DNA of 39,612 nt from Hymenobacter frigidus (GTDB lineage Bacteria > Bacteroidota > Bacteroidia > Cytophagales > Hymenobacteraceae): assembly GCF_014640435.1 (NCBI RefSeq), contig NZ_BMGY01000039.1, forward strand, positions 1 to 39,612, written 5' to 3'. Of the stretch, positions 19,366 through 27,337 are shown piece by piece (the first letter of the stretch is position 1; every line of letters starts with the position of its first letter). The translations under genes and the position numbers were made by a program. Under the pieces are notes generated by a model. It worked only from the letters and a program-made list of their open reading frames with translations, ran no database searches and was not told where the DNA came from.

Positions 19366-19743
19366 CTATTTCAGGCGCAGGTAATCGTCCGATTTGTCGA
19401 GCCAGTCCTGGCGGGGCGGGCTGAAGATGTCCACGTCGAGCGTGTCTTCCAGCGCCTCGGCCGTGTGCGGCACGTTGGACGGGATGTGCAGCACCTCGCC
19501 CGCGCGCACGATGATTTCCTCGCCGTCTTCCGCGCCGATGTTAAAGCGCAGGGCTCCCTCCAGGATGTAGGTAATCTGTTCGTTTATGTGGTGATGCAGC
19601 GGCACGACGCAGCCTTTTTTGAGGTAGACGTGGGCCAGCATCATTTTATCGCCCGTGATGAGGCGGCGCGAAAGCTGGTCCGACAGCTGCTCTTTGGGCA
19701 TATCGTCCCAGGCGTATTTGGTTACTTGACTGGCGGTTTCCAT
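19366..19743 (-). CDS. Small cupin-domain protein
   Basis: A 125-residue single-cupin protein. Motif 1 appears as PLHHHINEQITYILEG, with two histidines and a glutamate as metal ligands, and motif 2 as GEVLHIPSNVPHTAE with the last histidine. These ligands indicate a bound divalent metal. The reaction is unknown; relatives bind or isomerise small organic acids or sugars. It is the first gene of a two-gene leftward operon with the SDR, only 4 bp apart, so the two proteins probably act on related compounds. Confidence 0.85.
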   Translation of the reverse strand: METASQVTKYAWDDMPKEQLSDQLSRRLITGDKMMLAHVYLKKGCVVPLHHHINEQITYILEGALRFNIGAEDGEEIIVRAGEVLHIPSNVPHTAEALEDTLDVDIFSPPRQDWLDKSDDYLRLK

Positions 19744-19798
19744 TGGGGTTTTGGGGTTAAAAGAGTTTTGGTTGAGTTGTTAGAACGCATTCGAAAGA

Positions 19799-19894
19799 AC
19801 GTCGTGCCGGGCGGCGCCGGGGCATCCCGCGTGCAATAGTACTCCAATCGGTGAACGATGCAAGTGATATGCCCCGGCTACGCTCGGCACGACG
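19799..19894. repeat. GC-rich REP-like palindrome
   Basis: ACGTCGTGCCGGGCGGCGCC on the left pairs with GGCTACGCTCGGCACGACG on the right, followed inward by GGGGCAT / ATGCCCC. It is a divergent relative of the TCATGCCGAGCGC repeat at 720-809 and lies between the cupin start and the end of the MFS gene. Confidence 0.75.
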
Positions 19895-19928
19895 GGCTGT
19901 TTTCTCCTCCCCTACCCGCCCCGCCCAG

Positions 19929-21089
19929 CTACACCCGCACCCGGCTGGCCACCGCCGATACGCACAAGCCCATCAGGGCAATGAGCGCAAACGACACCCG
20001 CAGGCTGCTGGCCCCGGCCACAAAACCAATGACCGGCGGCCCCAGCAAAAACCCAAAGAAGCCGATGGTGGACACTGAAGCCAACGCCATACCGGCCGAC
20101 ATCCGCGTGGATTTTCCGGCCGCGCTGTACACCAGCGGCACCACCGCCGACGTGCCAAACCCCACCAGCAGAAACCCCAGCAGCGCCGTGCCCAGCGTGG
20201 GCCGCAGCACCGCAATCAGCAAGCCCGTGGCCGTGAGCAGCCCACTGAGCTGAATGACGCGCCGGGCTCCCAGCCGCCCAGCCAGCCAGTCGGCCCCGAA
20301 GCGGCCCAGGGCCATGGTGCTCATAAAAGCCGTGTAGCCGGCGCCCACCCAGCCCTTTTCGGCCAGCACCACTTTCTTGAAATAAACCCCGCTCCAATCG
20401 AACATAGCGCCCTCGCAAATAAGCGCGCAGAAAGCAATAGCGCCAAGGCCGAGCAACTCCTTGTCGGGCTTCACGAAAATGGGCTGGTCGGGGTCCGCGC
20501 CGCTGTCTTCGGGCACGGTGTAGCCGGCGCTCACTACCAGACCAGCCACAATAAAGGCCGCGATGAACAGAAAATGCACGCCCGGGGCCACCGCGTGGCC
20601 AATCATAAACGAGCCGACCGCCGCCGCCACAAAGCCCGCCAGGCTCCACAACCCGTGAAACGAGGCCATAATGGGCTTGTGCTGGTACAGCCGCTCCACG
20701 CCCACGGCCTGGGTATTCACCGAAATATTGGTCAGGTTGCCCCCAACGCCGAAGATGACCAGGCACGGCAGCAGCTGGTAGAGGTTGGTGGCCCAGCCCA
20801 GGCCCACCAGCGCGGCGGCGTAGAGCAGCACGCCCCACAGCACCACTTTGCGGCTGCCTTCCTTGGCCACCAGCCACCCGGCCAACGGCAACGACACCAG
20901 CTGCCCCAGCGGAATGGCCAGCAGCACGCCGCCCAGCCCGGCCTCCGAAATACCCATCGTTTGCTGCACACTCGGAATGCGCGAGGCCCAGCTGGCGAAG
21001 CACAGCCCCAGCAGAAAGAACAATGCGCCCACGGCCAGCCGGTGGGTTTTGCGGGAAATACGGCCGGTTGGAACAGTCAATGAAATCAT
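19929..21089 (-). CDS. MFS transporter (YbjJ/FucP-like)
   Basis: A 386-residue major facilitator protein with twelve predicted helices. The first block ASWASRIPSVQQTMGISEAGLGGVL is diagnostic of the YbjJ-type subgroup. Other recognisable parts are FGVGGNLTNISVNTQAV in helix 4-5 and SFHGLWSLAGF in helix 5. Substrates of this subgroup are not settled. The ATG at 21089 starts a short basic N terminus before helix 1. It is not clearly co-transcribed with the cupin/SDR pair because a palindrome separates them downstream. Confidence 0.88.
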   Translation of the reverse strand: MISLTVPTGRISRKTHRLAVGALFFLLGLCFASWASRIPSVQQTMGISEAGLGGVLLAIPLGQLVSLPLAGWLVAKEGSRKVVLWGVLLYAAALVGLGWATNLYQLLPCLVIFGVGGNLTNISVNTQAVGVERLYQHKPIMASFHGLWSLAGFVAAAVGSFMIGHAVAPGVHFLFIAAFIVAGLVVSAGYTVPEDSGADPDQPIFVKPDKELLGLGAIAFCALICEGAMFDWSGVYFKKVVLAEKGWVGAGYTAFMSTMALGRFGADWLAGRLGARRVIQLSGLLTATGLLIAVLRPTLGTALLGFLLVGFGTSAVVPLVYSAAGKSTRMSAGMALASVSTIGFFGFLLGPPVIGFVAGASSLRVSFALIALMGLCVSAVASRVRV

Positions 21090-21232
21090 CCTAAATCAAG
21101 CACACGGTACTGGCGCAGACAAGCAGCGCACTACTTTCCGTAAAATTAAGGCTCCACAACGCCTCCTACCAGTTAGAAGTTGCTGCTGCAGCTACCGCGC
21201 GCTTCTTTTTCAGCTTCCTCGTTTCATAAGCC

Positions 21233-21616
21233 ATGAACAGCCCCGAGCACAACAAGCAAACTGCCATTGCCTTTTACGAGCTGATGTTCAACGACTGCCA
21301 GCCTGCTGAAGCCCTGGCTCGCTACGTCGGCGAGGAGTACATTCAGCACAACCCGCACGTAGCCGATGGCAAGCAGGGCTTTCTGGATTATTTCCTGCGA
21401 ATGCAGGCCGAGTACCCCGGCAAGCGCATGCGCGTGGTGCGCGCCGTGGCCGAAGGTGACCTGGTAGTGCTGCACTGCCACCAAACTTGGCCCGGCGACC
21501 ACGACTACGCCGGTATCGACATCTTCCGCTTCGACGCCAATGGCAAAATAGTGGAGCACTGGGACGTGCTGCAAGTAGTGCCAGCAGGGGCGCAGCATGA
21601 GAATACGATGTTTTAA
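21233..21616 (+). CDS. SnoaL-like (NTF2-fold) protein
   Basis: A 127-residue protein of the SnoaL-like polyketide cyclase/NTF2 superfamily. It has an opening helix (TAIAFYELMFND), the YIQHNPHVADGKQGFLDYF block and the strand pair FRFDANGKIVEHWDVLQ. These form the alpha+beta cone with a small internal pocket. Members often lack a known reaction, so the activity is unassigned. The ATG at 21233 directly precedes the first helix. The gene converges on the hydrolase gene with 21 bp between stops. Confidence 0.85.
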   Translation: MNSPEHNKQTAIAFYELMFNDCQPAEALARYVGEEYIQHNPHVADGKQGFLDYFLRMQAEYPGKRMRVVRAVAEGDLVVLHCHQTWPGDHDYAGIDIFRFDANGKIVEHWDVLQVVPAGAQHENTMF

Positions 21617-21637
21617 ATCAGCCGAGCTGCTACTCTG

Positions 21638-22432
21638 CTACTGCAGCAGCTTGGCCAATTCACGCTGATACTGTGGGTTGTCAGTCATGCCATTGTGCCC
21701 CGCGTCGGGTAGCACAATCAGCTTGTCCGAAGGCTTGAGCAGCGCCTTTAGCTTGAGCGACGAACCGGCGTAGATAACCTCGTCGCGGTCGCCGTGAAAC
21801 AAGACGATGGGCGCGCGCACCTGCCCAATCAGCTCGTTGGTGGGCAGTGGGTACCGTATCAGAAAACCCGGCACAACAGGGTATAAATGCGTCGCCAGGT
21901 CGCGCATACTAAAATACGGGGCCTGCAGAATCAACAGCTTGGGGTTTTGTTGGGCGGCCAGCCAGGTAGCCGGGCCCGTGCCAACGGAGTAACCCAAAAT
22001 AACGGTTCGGCTTTCGGGGTATTCGGGCAGCAGTTGCCGATAGCCCATCAGCACGTCGTTCAGCAGCTGCGCTTGGCTAGTGATTTTGCCGCCGCTTTTG
22101 CCGTAGCCGCGGTAGTCGAGCAGGAAGACATCGTAGTGCAGCTTGGTGTAGGTAGCGGCCGCATCGCCCCAGGTATTGAGGGCTCCGCCGTTGCCGTGCA
22201 GGTAGAACACCAGTCCTTTCGAATTCGGCGCTTTGAACAGCAAGCCATGCAGCCGGGTGCCGTCGGTAGTCGTTGTCCACCGCTCCTCAAACTGGCCCGG
22301 AAACTGAAACTGGTAGCCAACCGGTAAGCGGTAGGGAAAGAACAACAGGCTTTCCTGCTTGATGTAGAGCGCACCACACAGCACCGCGTAGAGCATAAAC
22401 ACAACTCCGAATACAATGGCAACAATCTTCAT
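21638..22432 (-). CDS. Membrane-anchored alpha/beta hydrolase (BEM46/ABHD13-like)
   Basis: This 264-residue protein has one N-terminal membrane helix (IVAIVFGVVFMLYAVLCGALY) followed by a serine hydrolase domain. The oxyanion motif HGNGG, the nucleophile elbow GYSVGTG, the acid in HGDRDEVI and the histidine in DAGHNG are all present. The block LLDYRGYGKSGG is typical of BEM46-like enzymes. The substrate is unknown; a lipase or esterase is expected. The open frame runs far upstream into moaA, but ATG 22432 begins the membrane helix and was chosen. It lies 80 bp downstream of moaA on the same strand. Confidence 0.87.
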   Translation of the reverse strand: MKIVAIVFGVVFMLYAVLCGALYIKQESLLFFPYRLPVGYQFQFPGQFEERWTTTTDGTRLHGLLFKAPNSKGLVFYLHGNGGALNTWGDAAATYTKLHYDVFLLDYRGYGKSGGKITSQAQLLNDVLMGYRQLLPEYPESRTVILGYSVGTGPATWLAAQQNPKLLILQAPYFSMRDLATHLYPVVPGFLIRYPLPTNELIGQVRAPIVLFHGDRDEVIYAGSSLKLKALLKPSDKLIVLPDAGHNGMTDNPQYQRELAKLLQ

Positions 22433-22512
22433 GAGCGGCAATCCGAAGGCAACAGCTTCGGCGGCACTCAAGGTAGATAGCTGGGGCGCAATAGCACTTA
22501 ACTGCGGGTATT

Positions 22513-23562
22513 TTACCCCCCAATCGTGGCCATGCTCTCGAAGCTGAGCTGGTGCAGGGGGCGCTGCCGCTCCGCCTCGAAGCCATTGGCCGCCCGGTAG
22601 CGGAAAGCGTCGCTCAGCGCGGCCGTAATGTCGGCATCCGAAGCGCCGCCGCGCAGCAGGGCGCGGGTATCGAGCACGCCCTGGTCGTAGAGGCAGGTTT
22701 TGATGCCGCCTTCGGCCGTGAGGCGCAGGCGGTTGCAGGTGCCACAGAAGGTGCGTGAATACGCCGCGATGATGCCCACCGTGCCCTGGTGCCCGGCAAT
22801 GCGGTATTCTGAAGCGGTGGCCCCGGCCGGCATGGCCACGGGCGTGAGCGCCCCAAAATGCTGCTCCAGGTGCTGGCGGATGCGGACGTGGTTCCACGGC
22901 AGCGAGGCCGGGCCGGCTTCGTGGCTGCCCCCGTTGAAGGGCATTTCCTCGATGAAGCGCACATCAACCGGCAAGTTGCGGCTGAGGTCGGCCAGCGGAA
23001 CAAGGTCGTCGATGTTTTGCCCATCCATCACCACAGCGTTGATTTTCACCTGAATGCCGGCCTCCAGCAACGCGTAGAAAGTCTCCATCACCTTCGGCAG
23101 CTCGTCGCGCCGCGTGATGCTGGCAAACCGGGCGCGGTCCAAAGTGTCGAGGCTGAGATTCACGGCCTTCACGCCCAGGCGGGCCAGGGCGGGCACGTGC
23201 GGCGTGGTAAGCACACCGTTGGTCGTCAGGCTAATATCGTCGATTCCCGGCAGCTGAGCCAGGCGCTCCATGAAGGGCACCAAGTCGCGCCGTACGAAGG
23301 GCTCGCCCCCGGTCAGGCGCACTTTGCGCACGCCCATGGTGGCCAGCAAACCGGTGAGGCGCAGCATTTCCTCATAGGTCAGCAGCTGCTGCTTGGGCAT
23401 ATACTTGATGCCTTCTTCGGGCATGCAGTAGAAACAGCGCAGGTTGCAGCGGTCCGTCACAGCCAGGCGCAGATATTCCAGCGGCCGGCCGTGTTGGTCG
23501 AAGAGGGGCGTAACGGCCGGCGGCGTGGCCGGGGAGAGTAGAGATGGAAGCACTTTTATCAC
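22513..23562 (-). CDS. moaA: GTP 3',8-cyclase (molybdenum cofactor biosynthesis)
   Basis: MoaA is a radical SAM enzyme that, with MoaC, turns GTP into cyclic pyranopterin monophosphate. The SAM-cluster motif CNLRCFYC uses Cys39, 43 and 46 (numbered from the chosen start). The second cluster is in FCGTCNRLRLT with another cysteine in IKTCLY. The protein ends in the conserved Gly-Gly. The length of 349 aa fits. There is no ATG near the N terminus; GTG at 23562 or GTG at 23553 are the best starts, and longer upstream frames have no family similarity. It is divergent from moaD with 137 bp between starts. Confidence 0.93.
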   Translation of the reverse strand: MIKVLPSLLSPATPPAVTPLFDQHGRPLEYLRLAVTDRCNLRCFYCMPEEGIKYMPKQQLLTYEEMLRLTGLLATMGVRKVRLTGGEPFVRRDLVPFMERLAQLPGIDDISLTTNGVLTTPHVPALARLGVKAVNLSLDTLDRARFASITRRDELPKVMETFYALLEAGIQVKINAVVMDGQNIDDLVPLADLSRNLPVDVRFIEEMPFNGGSHEAGPASLPWNHVRIRQHLEQHFGALTPVAMPAGATASEYRIAGHQGTVGIIAAYSRTFCGTCNRLRLTAEGGIKTCLYDQGVLDTRALLRGGASDADITAALSDAFRYRAANGFEAERQRPLHQLSFESMATIGG

Positions 23563-23699
23563 CAATTTTGTCGGACTATACCTTAGACAGCCGGTCCGCA
23601 ACAAACCCCTAACACGTAAAAGGTGTTCAAGTCCCGAGCAACGCCCTGGCCTGAATGGCTCCCGCACGCTGATATTCGCCCAAAACTTACACCGAAGAT

Positions 23700-23942
23700 A
23701 TGTCTTTAAAAATCGCCCTGTTCGGAATCACCCGCGAAATCGTGGGCACGTCCGTCATTGAGTTGCCGGCCCCCGCTCCCGCCACCGTGGGGGCGCTGCT
23801 CGACGAGTTGCGCAAACAATACCCCGCCCTGGGCGAGCTGCGCAGCTGCGCCGTAGCCGTAAACAACGAGTACGCCAGCAACGACCAGGCCCTGCACACG
23901 GTCGATGCAATTGCCCTGATTCCGCCCGTGGCCGGCGGCTAG
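23700..23942 (+). CDS. moaD: Molybdopterin synthase sulfur carrier subunit
   Basis: An 80-residue ubiquitin-like protein whose C terminus is PPVAGG. The final Gly-Gly is adenylated and thiocarboxylated to donate sulfur to precursor Z in the MoaD-MoaE complex. The N terminus IALFGITREIVG and the VAVNNEYAS strand match the family. It lies directly before moaE (85-bp gap filled by a palindrome). No moeB, the usual MoaD-activating enzyme, is seen in this window, so activation must come from elsewhere. Confidence 0.9.
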   Translation: MSLKIALFGITREIVGTSVIELPAPAPATVGALLDELRKQYPALGELRSCAVAVNNEYASNDQALHTVDAIALIPPVAGG

Positions 23943-23946
23943 ATTT

Positions 23947-24023
23947 CAGTTAGCAGTTATCAGCAAGCAGTTAACACCCTGCTTTTCAAGTTCAGATAAC
24001 TGCTCACTACCAACTGTTAACTG
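23947..24023. repeat. Imperfect inverted repeat between moaD and moaE
   Basis: Arms 23947-23975 and 23995-24023 match at 22 of 29 positions and are built of CAGTTA/TAACTG units. The repeat starts 4 bp after the moaD stop and ends 4 bp before the moaE ATG, so it is the whole linker. Confidence 0.65.
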
Positions 24024-24027
24024 ATTA

Positions 24028-24450
24028 ATGACCCCTCACCTCTCCATCACCGACCAACCCATTGACGTGGCCGCCGCCCTGGCCGCCGTGCAAACCGAAA
24101 CTGCCGGGGCCGTAAATTCTTTCATCGGCACGGTGCGCAACCAGTCGGGCGGCCGCCCGGTGCGCCGCCTGCACTACGAGTCCTACGACAGCATGGCCCT
24201 CACCCAACTGGGCCACGTGGTGGCGCAAGCCTACGAAAAGTGGCCCATGCTGCAGGAAGTGGCCGTGGTGCACCGCAAAGGCACCCTGGCCCTCGGCGAT
24301 GTGGCCGTGGTGGTGGCCGTGGCCACGCCGCACCGCGCCGAAAGCTTCGCCGCCTGCCAGTACATCATCGACACACTGAAACAGGTGGTAACCATCTGGA
24401 AGCGCGAGGAATACGAGGACGGCACCGAATGGGTGGCCGCGCATCCATAA
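24028..24450 (+). CDS. moaE: Molybdopterin synthase catalytic subunit
   Basis: MoaE converts cyclic pyranopterin monophosphate into molybdopterin using two MoaD thiocarboxylates. The 140-residue protein shows SFIGTVRNQSGGRPV, LHYESYDSMA, the VVHRKGTLALGD block and the C-terminal WKREEYEDG with the active-site lysine region. Length and order are normal. The ATG at 24028 follows the repeat directly. The gene ends in a strong terminator. With moaD it forms the synthase pair; the other cofactor genes are nearby on the other strand. Confidence 0.93.
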   Translation: MTPHLSITDQPIDVAAALAAVQTETAGAVNSFIGTVRNQSGGRPVRRLHYESYDSMALTQLGHVVAQAYEKWPMLQEVAVVHRKGTLALGDVAVVVAVATPHRAESFAACQYIIDTLKQVVTIWKREEYEDGTEWVAAHP

Positions 24451-24460
24451 GAAGTTTTAA

Positions 24461-24508
24461 ATCACAAAAGAGCCCGCTTTCGACATCGAAAGCGGGCTCT
24501 TTTGTGAT
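24461..24508. terminator. Bidirectional terminator after moaE
   Basis: A perfect 23-bp stem (24461-24483 with 24486-24508) contains GAGCCCGCTTTCGA and its complement, with A and T runs at the base on both sides. It can stop moaE rightward and the barrel gene leftward. Confidence 0.85.
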
Positions 24509-24517
24509 GAGACGGTT

Positions 24518-24612
24518 GTAGAGACGCAATATTTTACGTCTCGTTATTGAACGATTACCGTTGGACGATTGCCATGTGACGCGAACGACGAGACGCGAAT
24601 ACGCGTCTCTAC
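24518..24612. repeat. GTAGAGACGC palindrome
   Basis: Ends GTAGAGACGCAATATTTTAC (from 24518) and CGAGACGCGAATACGCGTCT (from 24589) form an inverted repeat; each end is itself a small palindrome. The right end supplies the stop codon (24609-24611) of the barrel gene. The family also appears at 27157-27174 and 27320-27337. Confidence 0.75.
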
Positions 24613-25295
24613 TTGCTCGGAATCAGGTAGCCCAGCGAGAGTTGAAACGCGGAATGACGGGCGTTTTTGAGGTCGCCGTTGAAGTAGGCACTGTTGTCGC
24701 TTTTCACAAAGTCGCTGAAGGCTCCGGTGTAGCGCAGGTTCAGGCTCAGGCCGTTGGTGGCTTCGTAGCCCACGCCGGCCAGGTAGCCCAACTCATTGCG
24801 GTTGAGGCCGCTGACATCGTTTTTGTCTTTGGTTTCCGAAACCGTGGGGCTGCCGACGGCGGGCGTGGTCGTGGTTTTGGTTTCGTTATTGGAGCTCAGC
24901 AGGTAAGAATACTGGGGGCCGGCTTCGGCCACGAAGCCCAGAGCCTTGAACTTGAGCAGCAGTGGCACGTCGATGTAGTTGTAGTTGACGTTGCCCTCGC
25001 GCTTCTGTTTGCCGAGTACGGAGGAGAACTCCGTGGGCTTGTTTTCGAAGCCCTTCTGCGAGTACAAAATCTCCGGCTGAATCGAAAGCAAGTCATCGGC
25101 CAGCAGCGGCACGTTGAGCATGACACCGCCCAGGAAGCCGACTTTGTTGTTGTAAGTATCCTCGTTTTTAATGTTGCCGGACAGGTTGGAGTAGTTGGCA
25201 CCAGCCCGCAGGCCAAAGCGAATATCCTGGGCTTGCGCCGACGAAATAGCGGCCGTGGCTAGTAGCGCGGTTGCTAAAAATGCAGTCTTTTTCAT
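24609..25295 (-). CDS. Porin-family outer-membrane beta-barrel protein
   Basis: This 228-residue protein starts MKKTAFLATALLATAAISS, a signal peptide cut near AQA-QD. It is followed by a small barrel of the PorT/OMP_b-brl type: GLRAGANYSNLSG at the start, then IQPEILYSQKGFE, then YIDVPLLLKFK and a final LSLGYLIPSK strand. This pattern is widespread in Bacteroidota; most members have no assigned role. A Thr-rich loop (near residues 135-145) may be exposed. The ATG at 25295 is fixed by the signal peptide. The gene interrupts the Moco genes but has its own terminators on both sides, so it is probably unrelated to them. Confidence 0.88.
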   Translation of the reverse strand: MKKTAFLATALLATAAISSAQAQDIRFGLRAGANYSNLSGNIKNEDTYNNKVGFLGGVMLNVPLLADDLLSIQPEILYSQKGFENKPTEFSSVLGKQKREGNVNYNYIDVPLLLKFKALGFVAEAGPQYSYLLSSNNETKTTTTPAVGSPTVSETKDKNDVSGLNRNELGYLAGVGYEATNGLSLNLRYTGAFSDFVKSDNSAYFNGDLKNARHSAFQLSLGYLIPSK

Positions 25296-25402
25296 AATGA
25301 AATAGCAATGGGTGATGAGTTGCTCGGCTGGCTCGCAAGTCAAAAACGTGCCAGTATGCGCTACAAACGCTCTTAGCAACTGAAATAGTCTGAACAGTAG
25401 GC

Positions 25403-25437
25403 AAAAAAATACCGCTCAGTTGAGCGGTATTTTTTTT
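25403..25437 (-). terminator. Intrinsic terminator after mobA
   Basis: AAAATACCGCTCA and TGAGCGGTATTTT pair perfectly around a tiny loop and are flanked by A and T runs. It lies 11 bp past the stop of the leftward mobA gene and separates it from the barrel gene. Confidence 0.85.
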
Positions 25438-25447
25438 CGATTACTAA

Positions 25448-26647
25448 TCAGGCGGTTAATTCCTGTTCGGCGGCGGCCCGTTCCTCGGGCGTGTTCACAT
25501 TGCGCAGTTCCTCGGGCACGGGGGCATCCAGCAGCTCAATATCAGAGTTAATCAGCGCCTTGCGGGGGCAGGAATAGCCCAGGCCCAGAAACCGCAGCAG
25601 CTGCCCGTAGCTGCGCGGCTCCCAGATGGTGACCAGCGGCTCCGGAAACTCGTTCCACGGGCTGCGCAGCGCCGTGGCCGCCCGCGCGGCTTGCCGGTGC
25701 GCCACCAAAAACTCCAGCGTGGCGCGGGTGAGGAAGGGCAAATCGCAGGCCAGTACCAGCCAAGCCGCGTTGGGGTCGGCCTGAAAAGCGGAGAGCAGGC
25801 CGCCCAATGGCCCAAGGTTCAGGAAGGTATCGGGCAGCGGAGTGAGGCCGGCGGGCAGGTCGGCGGCCTGGTCAGGGCGCACGGACACGCGCACATCGGA
25901 ACAAAATTCGCTGAGCAACGCGGCCGTGTGCTGGCGCTGGTCGAGGGCGTGGTAGTGCAGGGCACCCTTGTCGGCTTGCATCCGCTCGCTGCGGCCACCG
26001 GCCAGCACGAGGCCGCGCAGCACCGGCACCGCCAGCAAATACCACTGCCGGATGAAGGCGGCGATACCGGCCGTATCGGCCAGGCGCAGCACGGGCGGCA
26101 GCGGGGCGGCGGCCAAGTGCGCGGTGAGCACGGCGGGCAGCTCCGTCTGGCCTTCGGCAAGAAGAATCAGGCGCACGTCGGTGAGGCGGTCGAGCTTCTT
26201 GTCCAGTGGCTTGCGCGGGTCGATAATTACCACCTGCTGGCGAGCGCGGAAGTGGTTGCCATTCACCAGCACCACACTTTCGTGCGCCAGCAATTCGGGC
26301 TGCGAAAACTTATCCAGTACCCGCGTCAGGTTGAGTTGGCGGTAGGTGATTTTATCAACCAGCTCCGCCGAAAGCCCATTTTCGGCCACGTAAGGCGCTG
26401 GGCGAGGCTCCGTAGCCAGCGAGTCCTGCGATTCGGCGGCGGCATCGCCGGCCGCGTGGTCGGCGTCGACGTAAGCCACGCGCAGGGCAGGAGCCAAAAG
26501 CGGCAGCAGATGCGCCACCAAAGCCTGAATATCGCCGCAGGGCGCGCCCAGTATCGCCAGTTCGTGCCGGCCGAACTCGCCTAGGTCGGGCCGGGCCAGG
26601 GCGGCGTGTTTCTTGCGTTTCGCGGTTGAGGTTGGTAGACTATCCAT
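25448..26647 (-). CDS. mobA: Molybdenum cofactor guanylyltransferase (MobA) with an N-terminal MobB-like domain
   Basis: MobA transfers GMP from GTP to molybdopterin-bound molybdenum to make the MGD cofactor used by formate-dehydrogenase-type enzymes. The C-terminal half (from residue 210) has the nucleotide motif LVLAGGRSERMQADKGAL, GPLGGLLSAF and ACDLPFLT, as in MobA. The first 200 residues look like a MobB-type NTPase without a working P-loop: the aligned segment is GAPCGDIQA with no GKT/S. The domain also keeps AYVDADH. The ATG at 26647 lies 8 bp after the moaC stop, so the two genes form an operon. The fused N-terminal domain may be structural. Confidence 0.85.
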   Translation of the reverse strand: MDSLPTSTAKRKKHAALARPDLGEFGRHELAILGAPCGDIQALVAHLLPLLAPALRVAYVDADHAAGDAAAESQDSLATEPRPAPYVAENGLSAELVDKITYRQLNLTRVLDKFSQPELLAHESVVLVNGNHFRARQQVVIIDPRKPLDKKLDRLTDVRLILLAEGQTELPAVLTAHLAAAPLPPVLRLADTAGIAAFIRQWYLLAVPVLRGLVLAGGRSERMQADKGALHYHALDQRQHTAALLSEFCSDVRVSVRPDQAADLPAGLTPLPDTFLNLGPLGGLLSAFQADPNAAWLVLACDLPFLTRATLEFLVAHRQAARAATALRSPWNEFPEPLVTIWEPRSYGQLLRFLGLGYSCPRKALINSDIELLDAPVPEELRNVNTPEERAAAEQELTA

Positions 26648-26655
26648 AGCGGAAT

Positions 26656-27147
<492 letters not shown>

Positions 27148-27156
27148 GGGGTGTAA

Positions 27157-27337
27157 AGACGCATATTTGCGTCTAATCGTTGGAATATTGAATGAACAAG
27201 TAGCGCATCATCGGCCAGTGAAACCATCCATTCGAGGTCGCTAATAGCTAATTCCGGCCACCGATTGTTTGGCCTCAACTTCAACGGCTCGCCATTTTGG
27301 CCGTCGCCTCGTTCAATGAAGACGCAAATATGCGTCC
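27157..27337. repeat. Pair of AGACGCA hairpins in the moaC-moeA gap
   Basis: AGACGCATATTTGCGTCT (27157-27174) and AGACGCAAATATGCGTCC (27320-27337) are near-perfect reverse complements, and each folds into its own 6-7 bp hairpin. One sits 9 bp before the moaC start; the other contains the candidate moeA ATG at 27330. The DNA between them holds no recognisable gene. Confidence 0.75.

Noticed and set aside
22433..22897. Upstream extension of the alpha/beta hydrolase into moaA
   Set aside because: The extension is an out-of-frame reading of moaA; the membrane helix at ATG 22432 is the natural N terminus.
23563..23699. Moco riboswitch in the moaA-moaD gap
   Set aside because: A small AACAC/GTGTT hairpin is present but the conserved Moco-element core could not be found on either strand.
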